Positions 6,712 to 13,302 of a stretch of 15,825 bases of DNA are shown here, in pieces (position 1 is the first letter of the stretch; every line of letters starts with the position of its first letter). Origin of the DNA: Anaerolineales bacterium UBA3082 (GTDB taxonomy: Bacteria > Chloroflexota > Anaerolineae > UBA7937); contig DFBK01000087.1 of assembly GCA_002366595.1 (NCBI GenBank), positions 905-16,729 on the forward strand. The letters are read 5' to 3'. Position numbers and translations under genes: made by a program. The notes under the pieces were generated by a model. That model searched no databases, was not told the origin of the DNA, and worked only from the letters and a program-made list of their open reading frames with translations.

Positions 6712-7026
6712 TTAGGCTTCCTTCTCTAGTTCTTCGATCCGCTTGGCAATCTGGTCCAACTGCCCTTTTAGCGCTTCCGCTTGGTCCCTCAAGAATTGCA
6801 GTTCCTGATCAGGTGGCATAGTGCCAGCGGCTGGTGCGCCGGGGAAAGGCGCCGCTGGCCAACCCTGCCAGGCCGCAGCCATCTGTGGTGTAGGCCAACT
6901 GCCGGTCATGAGATATTCGGCGCAAGGACCTAGTCCAGTGGCGCTGCGGCCTACCCAGCCGGGGCTGAATCCGAACCGCATCCAGCCAGGAAGTCCAGTC
7001 ATATGGTACATCCAGCGATGGCGCAT
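6712..7026 (-). CDS. DUF5320-like small protein with C-terminal coiled coil
   Basis: This 104-residue protein has no enzymatic motif that I recognise. The N-terminal half is rich in Trp, Met, Gly and Phe (RHRWMYHMTGLPGWM, then FGFSPGWVGRS), with one Cys at about residue 34. The middle is an Ala/Pro/Gly linker. The last thirty residues form a charged coiled coil (FLRDQAEALKGQLDQIAKRI and on to the end). It resembles small proteins commonly found with NifX-type and MinD/ferredoxin genes. The coil matches the end of the NifX protein at 5220-5828, hinting at pairing. The start ATG follows AAAAGGAGGTGA, the same ribosome-binding site used by the next two upstream genes. Confidence 0.72.
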   Translation of the reverse strand: MRHRWMYHMTGLPGWMRFGFSPGWVGRSATGLGPCAEYLMTGSWPTPQMAAAWQGWPAAPFPGAPAAGTMPPDQELQFLRDQAEALKGQLDQIAKRIEELEKEA

Positions 7027-7073
7027 CTAACTCACCTCCTTTTAGATTTCGCTAATTTCAAATTTTGATCAGC

Positions 7074-7337
7074 CTACCACCACCGGCGACCCCTGCCACG
7101 CCCTCCCCAGCCTAAGCCACGGCCCCAAAAACCTCGCAAACCCCATCGGGGGCGTCCAAACCCGTAAGCCGATGGGTAACCCCGGTAAGGCCGGAAGTAG
7201 GAAGGTGGGTAAGCAGAGGGGCCATAGGGTGCAAAGCCTGCGCCGGCGTATAGAGGGCTATATGGGTTGCACCATCCCCGTGCGCCGCCGGTCATAGGGC
7301 CCATTCCGCCTGGTCCGGTTCCATTCAACGCTGGCAT
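7074..7337 (-). CDS. DUF5320 domain small protein
   Basis: This is an 87-residue protein of the DUF5320 type. It starts with the signature MPALNGTGPGGMGPMTGG, then GWCNPYS with its only Cys. A Tyr/Pro-rich centre and a Gly/Arg/Trp tail ending RGRGRRWW follow. No function is known for the family; I recall it being frequent beside NifX-type genes. The ATG at 7337 is chosen because a GTG nine bases upstream (7346) lies within the ribosome-binding site AGGAGGTGA. It is a tandem paralogue of the gene at 7386-7670, with the same signature, the same kind of tail and the same ribosome-binding site. The composition suggests an intrinsically disordered or self-associating protein (inference). Confidence 0.75.
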   Translation of the reverse strand: MPALNGTGPGGMGPMTGGARGWCNPYSPLYAGAGFAPYGPSAYPPSYFRPYRGYPSAYGFGRPRWGLRGFWGRGLGWGGRGRGRRWW

Positions 7338-7385
7338 CCTTTTCACCTCCTTTCACTTTCTTCACATCTTGCAGCCGATGTCAGA

Positions 7386-7670
7386 CTACCACCCGGACCA
7401 TCGGCCGCGTGCTCTAGCTCGTCCCCGTGCGAACCCCCAGCCGAACCGCATCCCCAAGCGCGGCCACCCAAACAGCGGTGGGTAGGGCGTTACAGGCACG
7501 GATGGTGTCTCATAGGAGTACCCCGATCGTAATGGCCTGCCACTCAACCCGACGTACCCATATGGCACGCCTGTTGTTCCTGGGGATGGAAGCACGAGCG
7601 CGCAATAACCCTCCCCGCGCCCGGTCATGGGGCCCAGCCCCCGAGGCCCGGTTCCATCAAAAGCCGGCAT
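7386..7670 (-). CDS. DUF5320 domain small protein
   Basis: This 94-residue protein begins MPAFDGTGPRGLGPMTGRG followed by EGYC, the family signature with its single Cys. The rest is Pro/Tyr/Gly-rich, ending in an Arg/Gly/Trp tail (RARARGRWSGW). A longer in-frame start at 7775 would reach into the NifX gene. The ATG at 7670 is chosen because GGAAAGGAGGTGA lies just upstream and the family signature starts there. It is probably co-expressed with the next two small genes. Its function is unknown, and the conserved Gly-Thr-Gly-Pro signature and lone Cys are the obvious candidates for a shared ligand or partner. Confidence 0.78.
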   Translation of the reverse strand: MPAFDGTGPRGLGPMTGRGEGYCALVLPSPGTTGVPYGYVGLSGRPLRSGYSYETPSVPVTPYPPLFGWPRLGMRFGWGFARGRARARGRWSGW

Positions 7671-7713
7671 ATCGTTCACCTCCTTTCCCTCTCCATGATG
7701 ACTCTGCACTAGA

Positions 7714-8181
7714 CTAGTGCAGGAGTTCTCTATGATCGATGATCGTGCCGTCAAGATAGGCTTGTGCAGCAGCATCGATCTCCGCGATATCGGTAACGAT
7801 AGGGGTGATGCCCGCTTTCTTCATGCTCTCATAGGCTCCCCAGCCCATCCCTCGACAGAGGAGCACCTGGCAGTCGGCGATGGCGACGACCATCCGAGCA
7901 TGGCGACGTTCAGTCCCAGGGCCGAAGCCGTGGCGGCCGCTCTCATCCGTATGCTCTTCCTGCCCCACGAAATGGAGATGGCCCAACTTGTCGCGCATCT
8001 CCCGTTTCACGATCTCACCCTTCTCCATGGTTAAAACCGCGTAATAGGGCGCGCGACCGAAATGTTGGCTGATGGTGACTCCGTCATCGGTGATGGCTGC
8101 GATCTTCATTCCTACAGGATGGTCAGCCCGTCCTGGTACGACTTGGGCCAGGGATCGTTGGCTGACCATTCCCCCTCCCAT
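7714..8181 (-). CDS. NifX-type (dinitrogenase Fe-Mo cofactor family) protein
   Basis: This 155-residue (or 131-residue) protein is a NifX/MTH1175-like carrier. The domain starts at MKIAAITDDGVTISQHFGRA, has a His-rich loop in the middle (HLHFVGQEEHTDESGRHGF), then ADCQVLLCRGMGWGAYESM and ends PIVTDIAEIDAAAQAYLDGT. Family members bind or shuttle Fe-Mo-S type clusters in nitrogen fixers and unknown metal clusters elsewhere. The extra histidines could supply metal ligands. The ATG at 8181 directly follows the TAG of the membrane-protein gene. A second ATG at 8109 sits exactly where the domain begins and is also possible. It is one of three NifX-type domains in this window, together with 5220-5828 and the C-terminus of 1613-2809. 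Confidence 0.88.
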   Translation of the reverse strand: MGGGMVSQRSLAQVVPGRADHPVGMKIAAITDDGVTISQHFGRAPYYAVLTMEKGEIVKREMRDKLGHLHFVGQEEHTDESGRHGFGPGTERRHARMVVAIADCQVLLCRGMGWGAYESMKKAGITPIVTDIAEIDAAAQAYLDGTIIDHRELLH

Positions 8182-8826
8182 CTAGTGCGATAGAGCCAGA
8201 AATACCCCCATGACCATCATGATCGCTCCGCAGATCTTTGGAATCCAGAAACGATATCTGCTCTTACCGACCGCTCCCGCCAGGCCACCCATGACCAGCC
8301 CTAAGGGGATTAACCCTATTGTCGTTCCCAGACCAAAGACGAATACCGTTAAGGTGCCGCGCCAGATGCTACCCAGGGAAGCAGCCCAGGCTAGGATGGC
8401 TAACTCGAAGGGACAAGGTGGCAACCCCCTGACCAATCCCAGGGCAAATATGCTCAGGGCTCGGGGAGCCTCCGACGACGTTTCCTGAGGGGAAGCCTCC
8501 CCGTGGTGATGCAGCAGGTGAGCAGCCTCTCCCCCCACAAACACGTATAAGCCGAATAAGGCGGTGATGGCGCCAGCGGCTATCCTCAACACAGGGCCGT
8601 ATTCCGTAAGGAAAGATGCCCCCAGATAGGCGGAGATGGCCCCCAATACGGTGTCGATAAGCGTCATCCCTAAGCCGTAAAGGGTCACCAAAATCATGCC
8701 CTCCCGGAGCCTCTTGGCCGCCCACATGATAAACAAAGAGACCACCGCCTTATCCTCACAGGGCTCCAAGGTATGAGCCAAACCCAAGATGAACGCTCCC
8801 AAGAAAGTGATACTCTCACCCTTCAT
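8182..8826 (-). CDS. six-TM membrane protein, CcdA/DsbD- or UreH/RcnA-like
   Basis: This 214-residue integral membrane protein has about six hydrophobic helices in two halves. Each half has a Pro-Cys motif near its first helix (HTLEPCEDKAV in the first, RGLPPCPFELAI in the second), as in the CcdA/DsbD/LysE-like superfamily. The two halves are joined by a loop with HLLHHHGEA. CcdA-type proteins move reductant across the membrane, and UreH/RcnA relatives move Ni, Co or Fe. The His loop and the neighbours (Mrp, NifX) favour metal transport, while the Pro-Cys pair favours redox, so I leave it open. The ATG at 8826 is preferred over a GTG at 8838 that lies inside the ribosome-binding site AGGAGGTGAG. 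The start overlaps the mrp stop by 11 nt. Confidence 0.72.
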   Translation of the reverse strand: MKGESITFLGAFILGLAHTLEPCEDKAVVSLFIMWAAKRLREGMILVTLYGLGMTLIDTVLGAISAYLGASFLTEYGPVLRIAAGAITALFGLYVFVGGEAAHLLHHHGEASPQETSSEAPRALSIFALGLVRGLPPCPFELAILAWAASLGSIWRGTLTVFVFGLGTTIGLIPLGLVMGGLAGAVGKSRYRFWIPKICGAIMMVMGVFLALSH

Positions 8827-9871
8827 CCGTGGTCTCACCTCCTATAATACGAGCGATTCCCTCCATAACCTCGCTCTCATATTCCTCAATCCTCCCGGCA
8901 TCGCAGAGCGTGGAGATCAAAGGATCAAGGGGCAGTTGGCCCAAAAGCGGTATGCCCAACCGCGCCGCTGTGGCCACCGCCTTGCTGGGGCCGAAAACCT
9001 CGATAGGCTCGCCGCAGTTCGGGCAGATAGCGTAACTCATGTTCTCCACCAGCCCTAGCATAGGTGCGCCCATGTGTTGGACCATCTGGGCCGCCTTGCG
9101 CACCACCATCCCCGCCAGTTCCTGGGGAGAGGTGACCAGTATCACCCCGCTCAAGGGCAGCGATTGCATCACCGTCAACGAAGCATCGGCGGTGCCCGGC
9201 GGCAAGTCCACGATCAGATAGTCCAGATCGCCCCAGAAGACATCGTTCCAAAACTGCTTGATGGCCGTGCTGATAAGCGGCCCCCTCCAGATGACCGCAT
9301 CATCCTCATGGGGCAAGAGCAGGTTGATGGACATCACCTTGATGCCCTTGCCGCTCTCCACCGGCAGGATGCCCATGGGGCTGTTTTTTGGACGCTTCAG
9401 CGTGGAGAAGAACATCTTGGGGATGCTGGGACCAGTGATATCGGCGTCGAGGAGGCCCACTTTGTAGCCCTCCCTTTTCAAGGCCATGGCTAAGAGCCCC
9501 GCCACTAGAGACTTACCCACCCCACCCTTGCCGCTCATCACCGCGATGACCTGCTCGATGCGGTTGAACTGTTGCGCCAAGCCCGCTCTTTTCTCCTGAG
9601 CAGAGATGAAATGCGCTCGCTCTTTCTGAGTCATCTCGGCCAACTTGACGGCCACTTTCTTAACCTCTGGTAGGTTTTCCACCGCTGCCCGCGCCTTGCT
9701 CACGATATCGTCCTTTATGGGCGCATCCATAAAGGGCAAAAGAACGGTGAATCTTACCTGCTCGTTATCCACCCTTATCTCTTTGATCATGCCCAATTCC
9801 ACTAGACTGCGATCCGTTTCCGGATGCATTACCCCTTCTAAAGCCTTCTTAACCTCTTCGACGGTGATCAA
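8816..9871 (-). CDS. mrp: Mrp/NBP35-family Fe-S cluster carrier ATPase
   Basis: This 351-residue cytoplasmic ATPase (ApbC/NBP35 group) binds and passes on [4Fe-4S] clusters. Residues 1 to about 80 are a DUF59/MIP18 domain. The Cys-Pro usually seen there reads Ala-Pro (FMDAPIKDD, about 47-55). The P-loop SGKGGVGKS is at 113-121, DADITGPSIPKMF at about 142-154 and VDLPPGTADASLT at about 221-233. The cluster motif CPNC (C283, C286) is in SYAICPNCGEPIEVFG. I choose the TTG at 9871 (MITVEEVKKAL), which has AGGAGG six to eight bases upstream. A TTG at 9913 would add 14 residues with no ribosome-binding site support. It follows padR and is translationally linked to the membrane-protein gene by an 11-nt overlap. 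Confidence 0.9.
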   Translation of the reverse strand: MITVEEVKKALEGVMHPETDRSLVELGMIKEIRVDNEQVRFTVLLPFMDAPIKDDIVSKARAAVENLPEVKKVAVKLAEMTQKERAHFISAQEKRAGLAQQFNRIEQVIAVMSGKGGVGKSLVAGLLAMALKREGYKVGLLDADITGPSIPKMFFSTLKRPKNSPMGILPVESGKGIKVMSINLLLPHEDDAVIWRGPLISTAIKQFWNDVFWGDLDYLIVDLPPGTADASLTVMQSLPLSGVILVTSPQELAGMVVRKAAQMVQHMGAPMLGLVENMSYAICPNCGEPIEVFGPSKAVATAARLGIPLLGQLPLDPLISTLCDAGRIEEYESEVMEGIARIIGGETTDEG

Positions 9872-9950
9872 CGCTTTCTCCTCCTCTCGGTTATGGATTC
9901 GTAAGGGGAACAAGCCCCCTCATATAATCTCCGGGACCCCGGAACGGCTG

Positions 9951-10358
9951 TCAATGATGCTCGCTGTCCTCCTCCATATGCTCTTCGTAGGCGGCCAAGA
10001 ATCGTTTCAGTACCTTGGCCGTCTCGCGCAGGTCTCTCACCCACCAGGCCAGATATTGGTCGCCATCAGGGGTGATCTGATAGACCCGCCGAGGTGGCCC
10101 CCCACCACCCTCAGTTTGCCAGGTTGAGGTCACCAACCTCCTCTCTTCCATCTCTCGCAAATATCGGTATACCACGCTGGGATCGATGGGGCTCTCCCCG
10201 AATCCGAATTCAGATAACTCCTCGATTAAACTATAGCCGTGGGAGGGGCCCCGATGAAGGAGAAGCAATAAGCAAGGCACCACAAAGCGATAGATGCGCC
10301 GAGGGGAAGCGGCTTGTCCGAGGCCCCCTTTCCACCTCCTTCGACGCATGCGGGGCAT
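9951..10358 (-). CDS. PadR-family transcriptional regulator
   Basis: This 135-residue winged-helix repressor has an Arg-rich N-terminus, then the PadR core with LLLLHRGPSHGYSLIEEL (about 32-49), the recognition region DPSVVYRYLREMEERRLV and the wing PPRRVYQITPDGDQYLAWW. A C-terminal helix for dimerisation runs from about residue 104 and ends in an acidic/His tail. The tail (EEHMEEDSEHH) could bind metal, but this is speculative. It is the first gene of the long operon, and its promoter holds a perfect palindrome, so autoregulation is likely. The ligand is unknown. The ATG at 10358 has GGAGGAA upstream. Confidence 0.85.
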   Translation of the reverse strand: MPRMRRRRWKGGLGQAASPRRIYRFVVPCLLLLLHRGPSHGYSLIEELSEFGFGESPIDPSVVYRYLREMEERRLVTSTWQTEGGGGPPRRVYQITPDGDQYLAWWVRDLRETAKVLKRFLAAYEEHMEEDSEHH

Positions 10359-10461
10359 AACTTCCTCCCTTCCCTATCTCTGACCTTTGTCTCGTTCCAT
10401 GTTGGTCTTTCCAAGAGCCCAACGATCTGAAATATAAGTGTAGATTGCAACTAGTGGTATA

Positions 10462-10480
10462 TTGCATATAGATTATGCAA
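10462..10480. promoter_or_regulatory. 19-bp perfect palindrome, probable PadR operator
   Basis: The arms TTGCATA and TATGCAA are separated by 5 bp and cover the -10 box of the padR promoter, so a bound dimer would block RNA polymerase. An additional TTGCAA half-site lies at 10445-10450, toward the gene. Assignment to PadR rests on position and symmetry only. Confidence 0.65.
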
Positions 10481-10500
10481 CCATTTCCTCTCCTTGTCAA
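10472..10500 (-). promoter_or_regulatory. sigma70-type promoter of the padR-mrp-NifX operon
   Basis: A perfect TTGACA (10500-10495) and CATAAT (10477-10472) are separated by 17 bp. It stands about 110 nt upstream of the padR start, in the 291-nt gap after the feoC-like gene. The 5' leader of about 100 nt contains no ORF. Confidence 0.8.
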
Positions 10501-10516
10501 GTTTTTTGGCCTTCTT

Positions 10517-10539
10517 TCAGGAAGACGGTGATCAGGAAG
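10517..10539. repeat. 8-bp direct repeat upstream of the padR promoter
   Basis: TCAGGAAG occurs at 10517-10524 and 10532-10539, a 15-bp period, ending about 17 bp upstream of the -35 box. This is where an activator could bind, but a chance repeat of this size is not rare. Confidence 0.3.
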
Positions 10540-10587
10540 GATGAGGAACGTGGTTCAAATTAAGTCTGCAAAAATGTAGCATCGATT

Positions 10588-10644
10588 GGTCCTGCCTTCC
10601 AACGGTTCCACGAGACCTGCGAGCCACCCAACCTTGGCAGGATC
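10588..10644 (-). terminator. structured 3' region after the feo operon
   Basis: Arms of 9 nt (8 paired; CCTGCC/GGCAGG core) at 10636-10644 and 10588-10596 enclose a 39-nt loop that can itself fold (GGTT/AACC). It begins 6 nt after the last gene's stop. A T-run (ATTTTTGC) follows about 15 nt later. It may end the feo transcript, but it is not a canonical intrinsic terminator. Confidence 0.3.
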
Positions 10645-10650
10645 AACTCC

Positions 10651-10911
10651 TCAGGTGACATCGGATGCTCGTACTCCTTTCCCTGTCAGAGTCCAGATGC
10701 GACCCGCCCCGCCGATGGCGCACCCAGTAGCGAAAGGGCAACCGGCGCAGCGATCATGGCAATCGCCGACTACAGGCTTGAGATACCCCATATGCACCAA
10801 CTCCTCGATCATCTGCTGCAACAACTCCTCGCTCACATCCAACCGCTGGGCCAATTCTCTTCTGGTGTGAATACCTCTCTGGGTGACGATGCGCAACAGT
10901 TGGTCTAGCAC
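10651..10911 (-). CDS. feoC: FeoC-like winged-helix protein with Fe-S cysteine motif
   Basis: This 86-residue protein has an N-terminal winged helix (LLRIVTQRGIHTRRELAQRL, then VSEELLQQMIEELVHMGYL). It is followed by a four-Cys loop C51-x3-C55-x2-C58-x5-C64 (CHDRCAGCPFATGC), typical of FeoC and related regulators in which the cysteines hold an oxygen-sensitive Fe-S cluster. In enterobacteria FeoC protects or regulates FeoB. The position immediately downstream of feoB (15-nt gap, GTG start behind GGAGGGG) supports the same role here. It lacks any transmembrane segment. Confidence 0.85.
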   Translation of the reverse strand: MLDQLLRIVTQRGIHTRRELAQRLDVSEELLQQMIEELVHMGYLKPVVGDCHDRCAGCPFATGCAIGGAGRIWTLTGKGVRASDVT

Positions 10912-10926
10912 GGCTTATCCCCTCCG

Positions 10927-12918
10927 CTACCCCACGAAACCAGCCATCTGATAGGCCAGGATGCCACCCAAGAGGGAGATGATCAATAGGTAAGCCACGC
11001 TGAAGCCCGTCCACCTCCAGGAGTCGGTCTCCTGCTTGACTGTGGCCACCGTGGCCACACAGGGGATAAAGAGCATCTGTACCACTAGGAAGGCCAAGGC
11101 GGCCGCCGGGGTGAGGGTTTGGCTCAGGATAGTACCCAGTTGGGCCTCCTCTTCGCCAGCGCTGAAGAGCACCCCCAGGGTGGCTATCGAGTTCTCCTTA
11201 GCCACGAAACTGGCAAGCAGAGCCACCATCATCCGCCAATTTTGGCCCATCAGCCGCCCTACGGGCTCCAGGAGGTGGCCAATGGTGGCCAGGAAACTGG
11301 TCTCGATATCTCCGGTGGGCAGGGCAGAGAGAGCCCAGATGATCACCGAGACGACCAAGATAATGGTGCCTGCCCGCGCCAAGAAAGCCTTACTGCGTTG
11401 CAATATCAAAAGGCCAATGGTCCGCCAGTCAGGTATGTGATAGAGAGGCAACTCCATGATGAAAGCCACCCGTTCCCCGCGGAAGAGCACCTTGTGGAAG
11501 AGTATCCCTGAGAGAGCAAGGACCACCAAACTCAACCCCACCATCCCCCAGGAGACCAAGGGAGCCGCTGTGCCGAAGAAGATGGGAGTGAGAAAAGCCA
11601 AGACAGCCATACGGGCGGTGCAGGGCATCAGGGGGGCCAAGAGGATGGTCAAGAGCCGGGCTCGAGGCGATTCGACGATGCGAGCGCCCATAACTGAGGG
11701 CACGTTGCAGCCGAAGCCCAAGAATAGGGGCAAGAAGGACTTGCCATGCAACCCCATCAGGTGCATGAAGCGGTCCACCACATAGGCCGCTCGGGCCATA
11801 TAACCCACATCCTCCACAAAACCAAAGGAGGCGAAGAATATTATCAGAATGGGCAGGAAGGTTAGCACTGTTCCCACCCCGCCGATGATCCCATCCACCA
11901 CTAGACTGGTCAACCAATCGGGGGCCCCGCTCAGGGCCGCATTGGCTAGGTCGGCGGCACCGCCCACAACGACAATATCCAGCCACTCCTGGAGAGGTGC
12001 GCCCACCGCATAGGTTAGCCAGAAGATAAAGCCCACAATGCCCAAGAGGATCAAGAGGCCCCAGAAGGGGTGAGTAGCCCAGCGGTCTAAGCGATGGGTT
12101 AGACTTATCTGACCCACTTTGGGGCGTATTAGGGCCGCGCGAATCATGCGCGCGATCCAATCATACCGACCGCTAGCCACCGCTACCACTCCATCCTCGT
12201 GTTGATGCAGAATGGCGTGAACCTTTTGCCAAGTATCCTCCTTCATCCGCTCCCGCATCATCTCCGTTATTTCGGCATCGCCTTCCAATAGCTTCAGAGC
12301 CACCCACCTTCGGGGATAAGGGTCCGGCACGTAGGGGTTGACCAGGCTCTCGATCCCCTCCACCACCTCGAGGTGGTCCTCTCTGATCTGGGGCCTATGG
12401 GGAAGGTAATCAACTTCCCCTTCAACTAGCCTGTCAATCTCCTCCAAGAGGAGTTTTACCCCCCGACCTTTGGTGGCCACCATGGGGACCACCGGCACCC
12501 CTAAGGCAGCCTCCAGCACATGAGGCTCCACCTTCATCCCCTCAGACTCAGCCACATCGACCATATTGAGGGCCACGATCACCGGGACCGGCAGGGGCAA
12601 TAGTTCCGCTACCAGGTACAAGTTGCGCTCCAGACTAGCCGCGTTGACCATGGCCACCACTACATCGGGCTTCTCCTTGATTATGTAGTCCCGCGCTATT
12701 CGCTCCTCCAAGGAATTGGCGGTCAGGCTGTAGGTACCAGGAAGATCCACAACCTCCAGAGTGTGGCCGTCGAAGTGACAGGTGCCCGTCTTCCGCTCGA
12801 TGGTCTTCCCTGGCCAGTTACCCACATGCTGGTTGAGGCCGGTCAACAGGTTGAAGAGGGTACTCTTACCTACGTTGGGTTGCCCGGCCAGAGCAACGGT
12901 AATCACATGTTCCGGCAT
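10927..12918 (-). CDS. feoB: ferrous iron transporter FeoB
   Basis: This 663-residue inner-membrane Fe(II) transporter has an N-terminal G-protein domain: G1 GQPNVGKST (12-20), the switch region GNWPGKTIERKTG, G3 DLPG (58-61) and G4 NMVD (118-121). A helical GDI-like domain runs to about residue 270. Many membrane helices start at about 285. They include the two Gate repeats with GFGCNVPSVMGAR, then APLMPCTARM, and the C-terminal IPCVATVATVKQE. Length and order are normal and the gene appears intact. It starts at the ATG overlapping the feoA stop by one base (a GTG at 12921 is also possible). It works with FeoA and the FeoC-like protein in the same operon under the upstream DtxR-type regulator. 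Confidence 0.97.
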   Translation of the reverse strand: MPEHVITVALAGQPNVGKSTLFNLLTGLNQHVGNWPGKTIERKTGTCHFDGHTLEVVDLPGTYSLTANSLEERIARDYIIKEKPDVVVAMVNAASLERNLYLVAELLPLPVPVIVALNMVDVAESEGMKVEPHVLEAALGVPVVPMVATKGRGVKLLLEEIDRLVEGEVDYLPHRPQIREDHLEVVEGIESLVNPYVPDPYPRRWVALKLLEGDAEITEMMRERMKEDTWQKVHAILHQHEDGVVAVASGRYDWIARMIRAALIRPKVGQISLTHRLDRWATHPFWGLLILLGIVGFIFWLTYAVGAPLQEWLDIVVVGGAADLANAALSGAPDWLTSLVVDGIIGGVGTVLTFLPILIIFFASFGFVEDVGYMARAAYVVDRFMHLMGLHGKSFLPLFLGFGCNVPSVMGARIVESPRARLLTILLAPLMPCTARMAVLAFLTPIFFGTAAPLVSWGMVGLSLVVLALSGILFHKVLFRGERVAFIMELPLYHIPDWRTIGLLILQRSKAFLARAGTIILVVSVIIWALSALPTGDIETSFLATIGHLLEPVGRLMGQNWRMMVALLASFVAKENSIATLGVLFSAGEEEAQLGTILSQTLTPAAALAFLVVQMLFIPCVATVATVKQETDSWRWTGFSVAYLLIISLLGGILAYQMAGFVG

Positions 12919-13172
12919 CACTCTCCACCCTCCGCTACGGGGGTAACGAGGATCTTTTGCGCTTCACCCCGACCCAAGGCGATGCGGGTACCACGTATCA
13001 TGACAATGATCGGTCCACGCCCGAAGTTCTGCACCATGCTCACCCTGGCACCAGGGGTGAAACCCAAAGGAGCCAAACGGCTGGTCAGGCCCCGTCCCCC
13101 GGCTAGGTATTGAACTATCCCCACTTCGTTAGGGGCCAAACTGGCAAGAGGAAAGGCTTTCATTCTACTCAA
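12918..13172 (-). CDS. feoA: FeoA, ferrous iron transport accessory protein
   Basis: This 84-residue SH3-like cytoplasmic protein supports FeoB. The core runs from PLASLAPNEVGIVQYLAGG through RLAPLGFTPGARVSMV to the terminal GRGEAQKILVTP, with the family's conserved Gly-Leu/Gly-Phe turn region. The chosen TTG at 13172 lies 6 nt after AGGAGG. The ATG at 13163 would put the site 15 nt away but is also possible. A longer open frame to 13409 overlaps the DtxR gene in another frame, has no FeoA-like residues and is rejected. The stop overlaps the feoB start. Confidence 0.93.
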   Translation of the reverse strand: MSRMKAFPLASLAPNEVGIVQYLAGGRGLTSRLAPLGFTPGARVSMVQNFGRGPIIVMIRGTRIALGRGEAQKILVTPVAEGGE

Positions 13173-13302
13173 TTTCCACCTCCTGTTATCTCTGGCGGAA
13201 TCGCTGCCATCTGTCGTAGGTTTGGTTTGTATTGCTTCTGCTAACTGTTTGCAAACTACGCTGCCAAAAAGGATCTGCCTCGTATCAGGCGAATAGCAAA
13301 GT
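13173..13302 (-). other. 130-nt dtxR-feoA intergenic region with a 10-bp palindrome
   Basis: There is no gene here. The perfect palindrome GTTTGCAAAC lies at 13247-13256. A weak TTGCAA-17-TACAAA arrangement overlaps it, and a possible GCCTC/GAGGC stem near the dtxR stop is followed by a T-run. A second promoter or attenuation point for feoAB is possible but not established. Confidence 0.3.

Noticed and set aside
7338..7346. GTG at 7346 as the start of a DUF5320 gene (similar cases at 4476 and 8838)
   Set aside because: In each case the GTG is part of the ribosome-binding site AGGAGGTGA, and an ATG with good spacing follows at 7337, 4467 and 8826.
1..10500. Nitrogen-fixation (nif) operon
   Set aside because: NifX-type domains are present, but no nifH, D, K, E, N or B is visible, and the radical SAM protein lacks the NifB layout.
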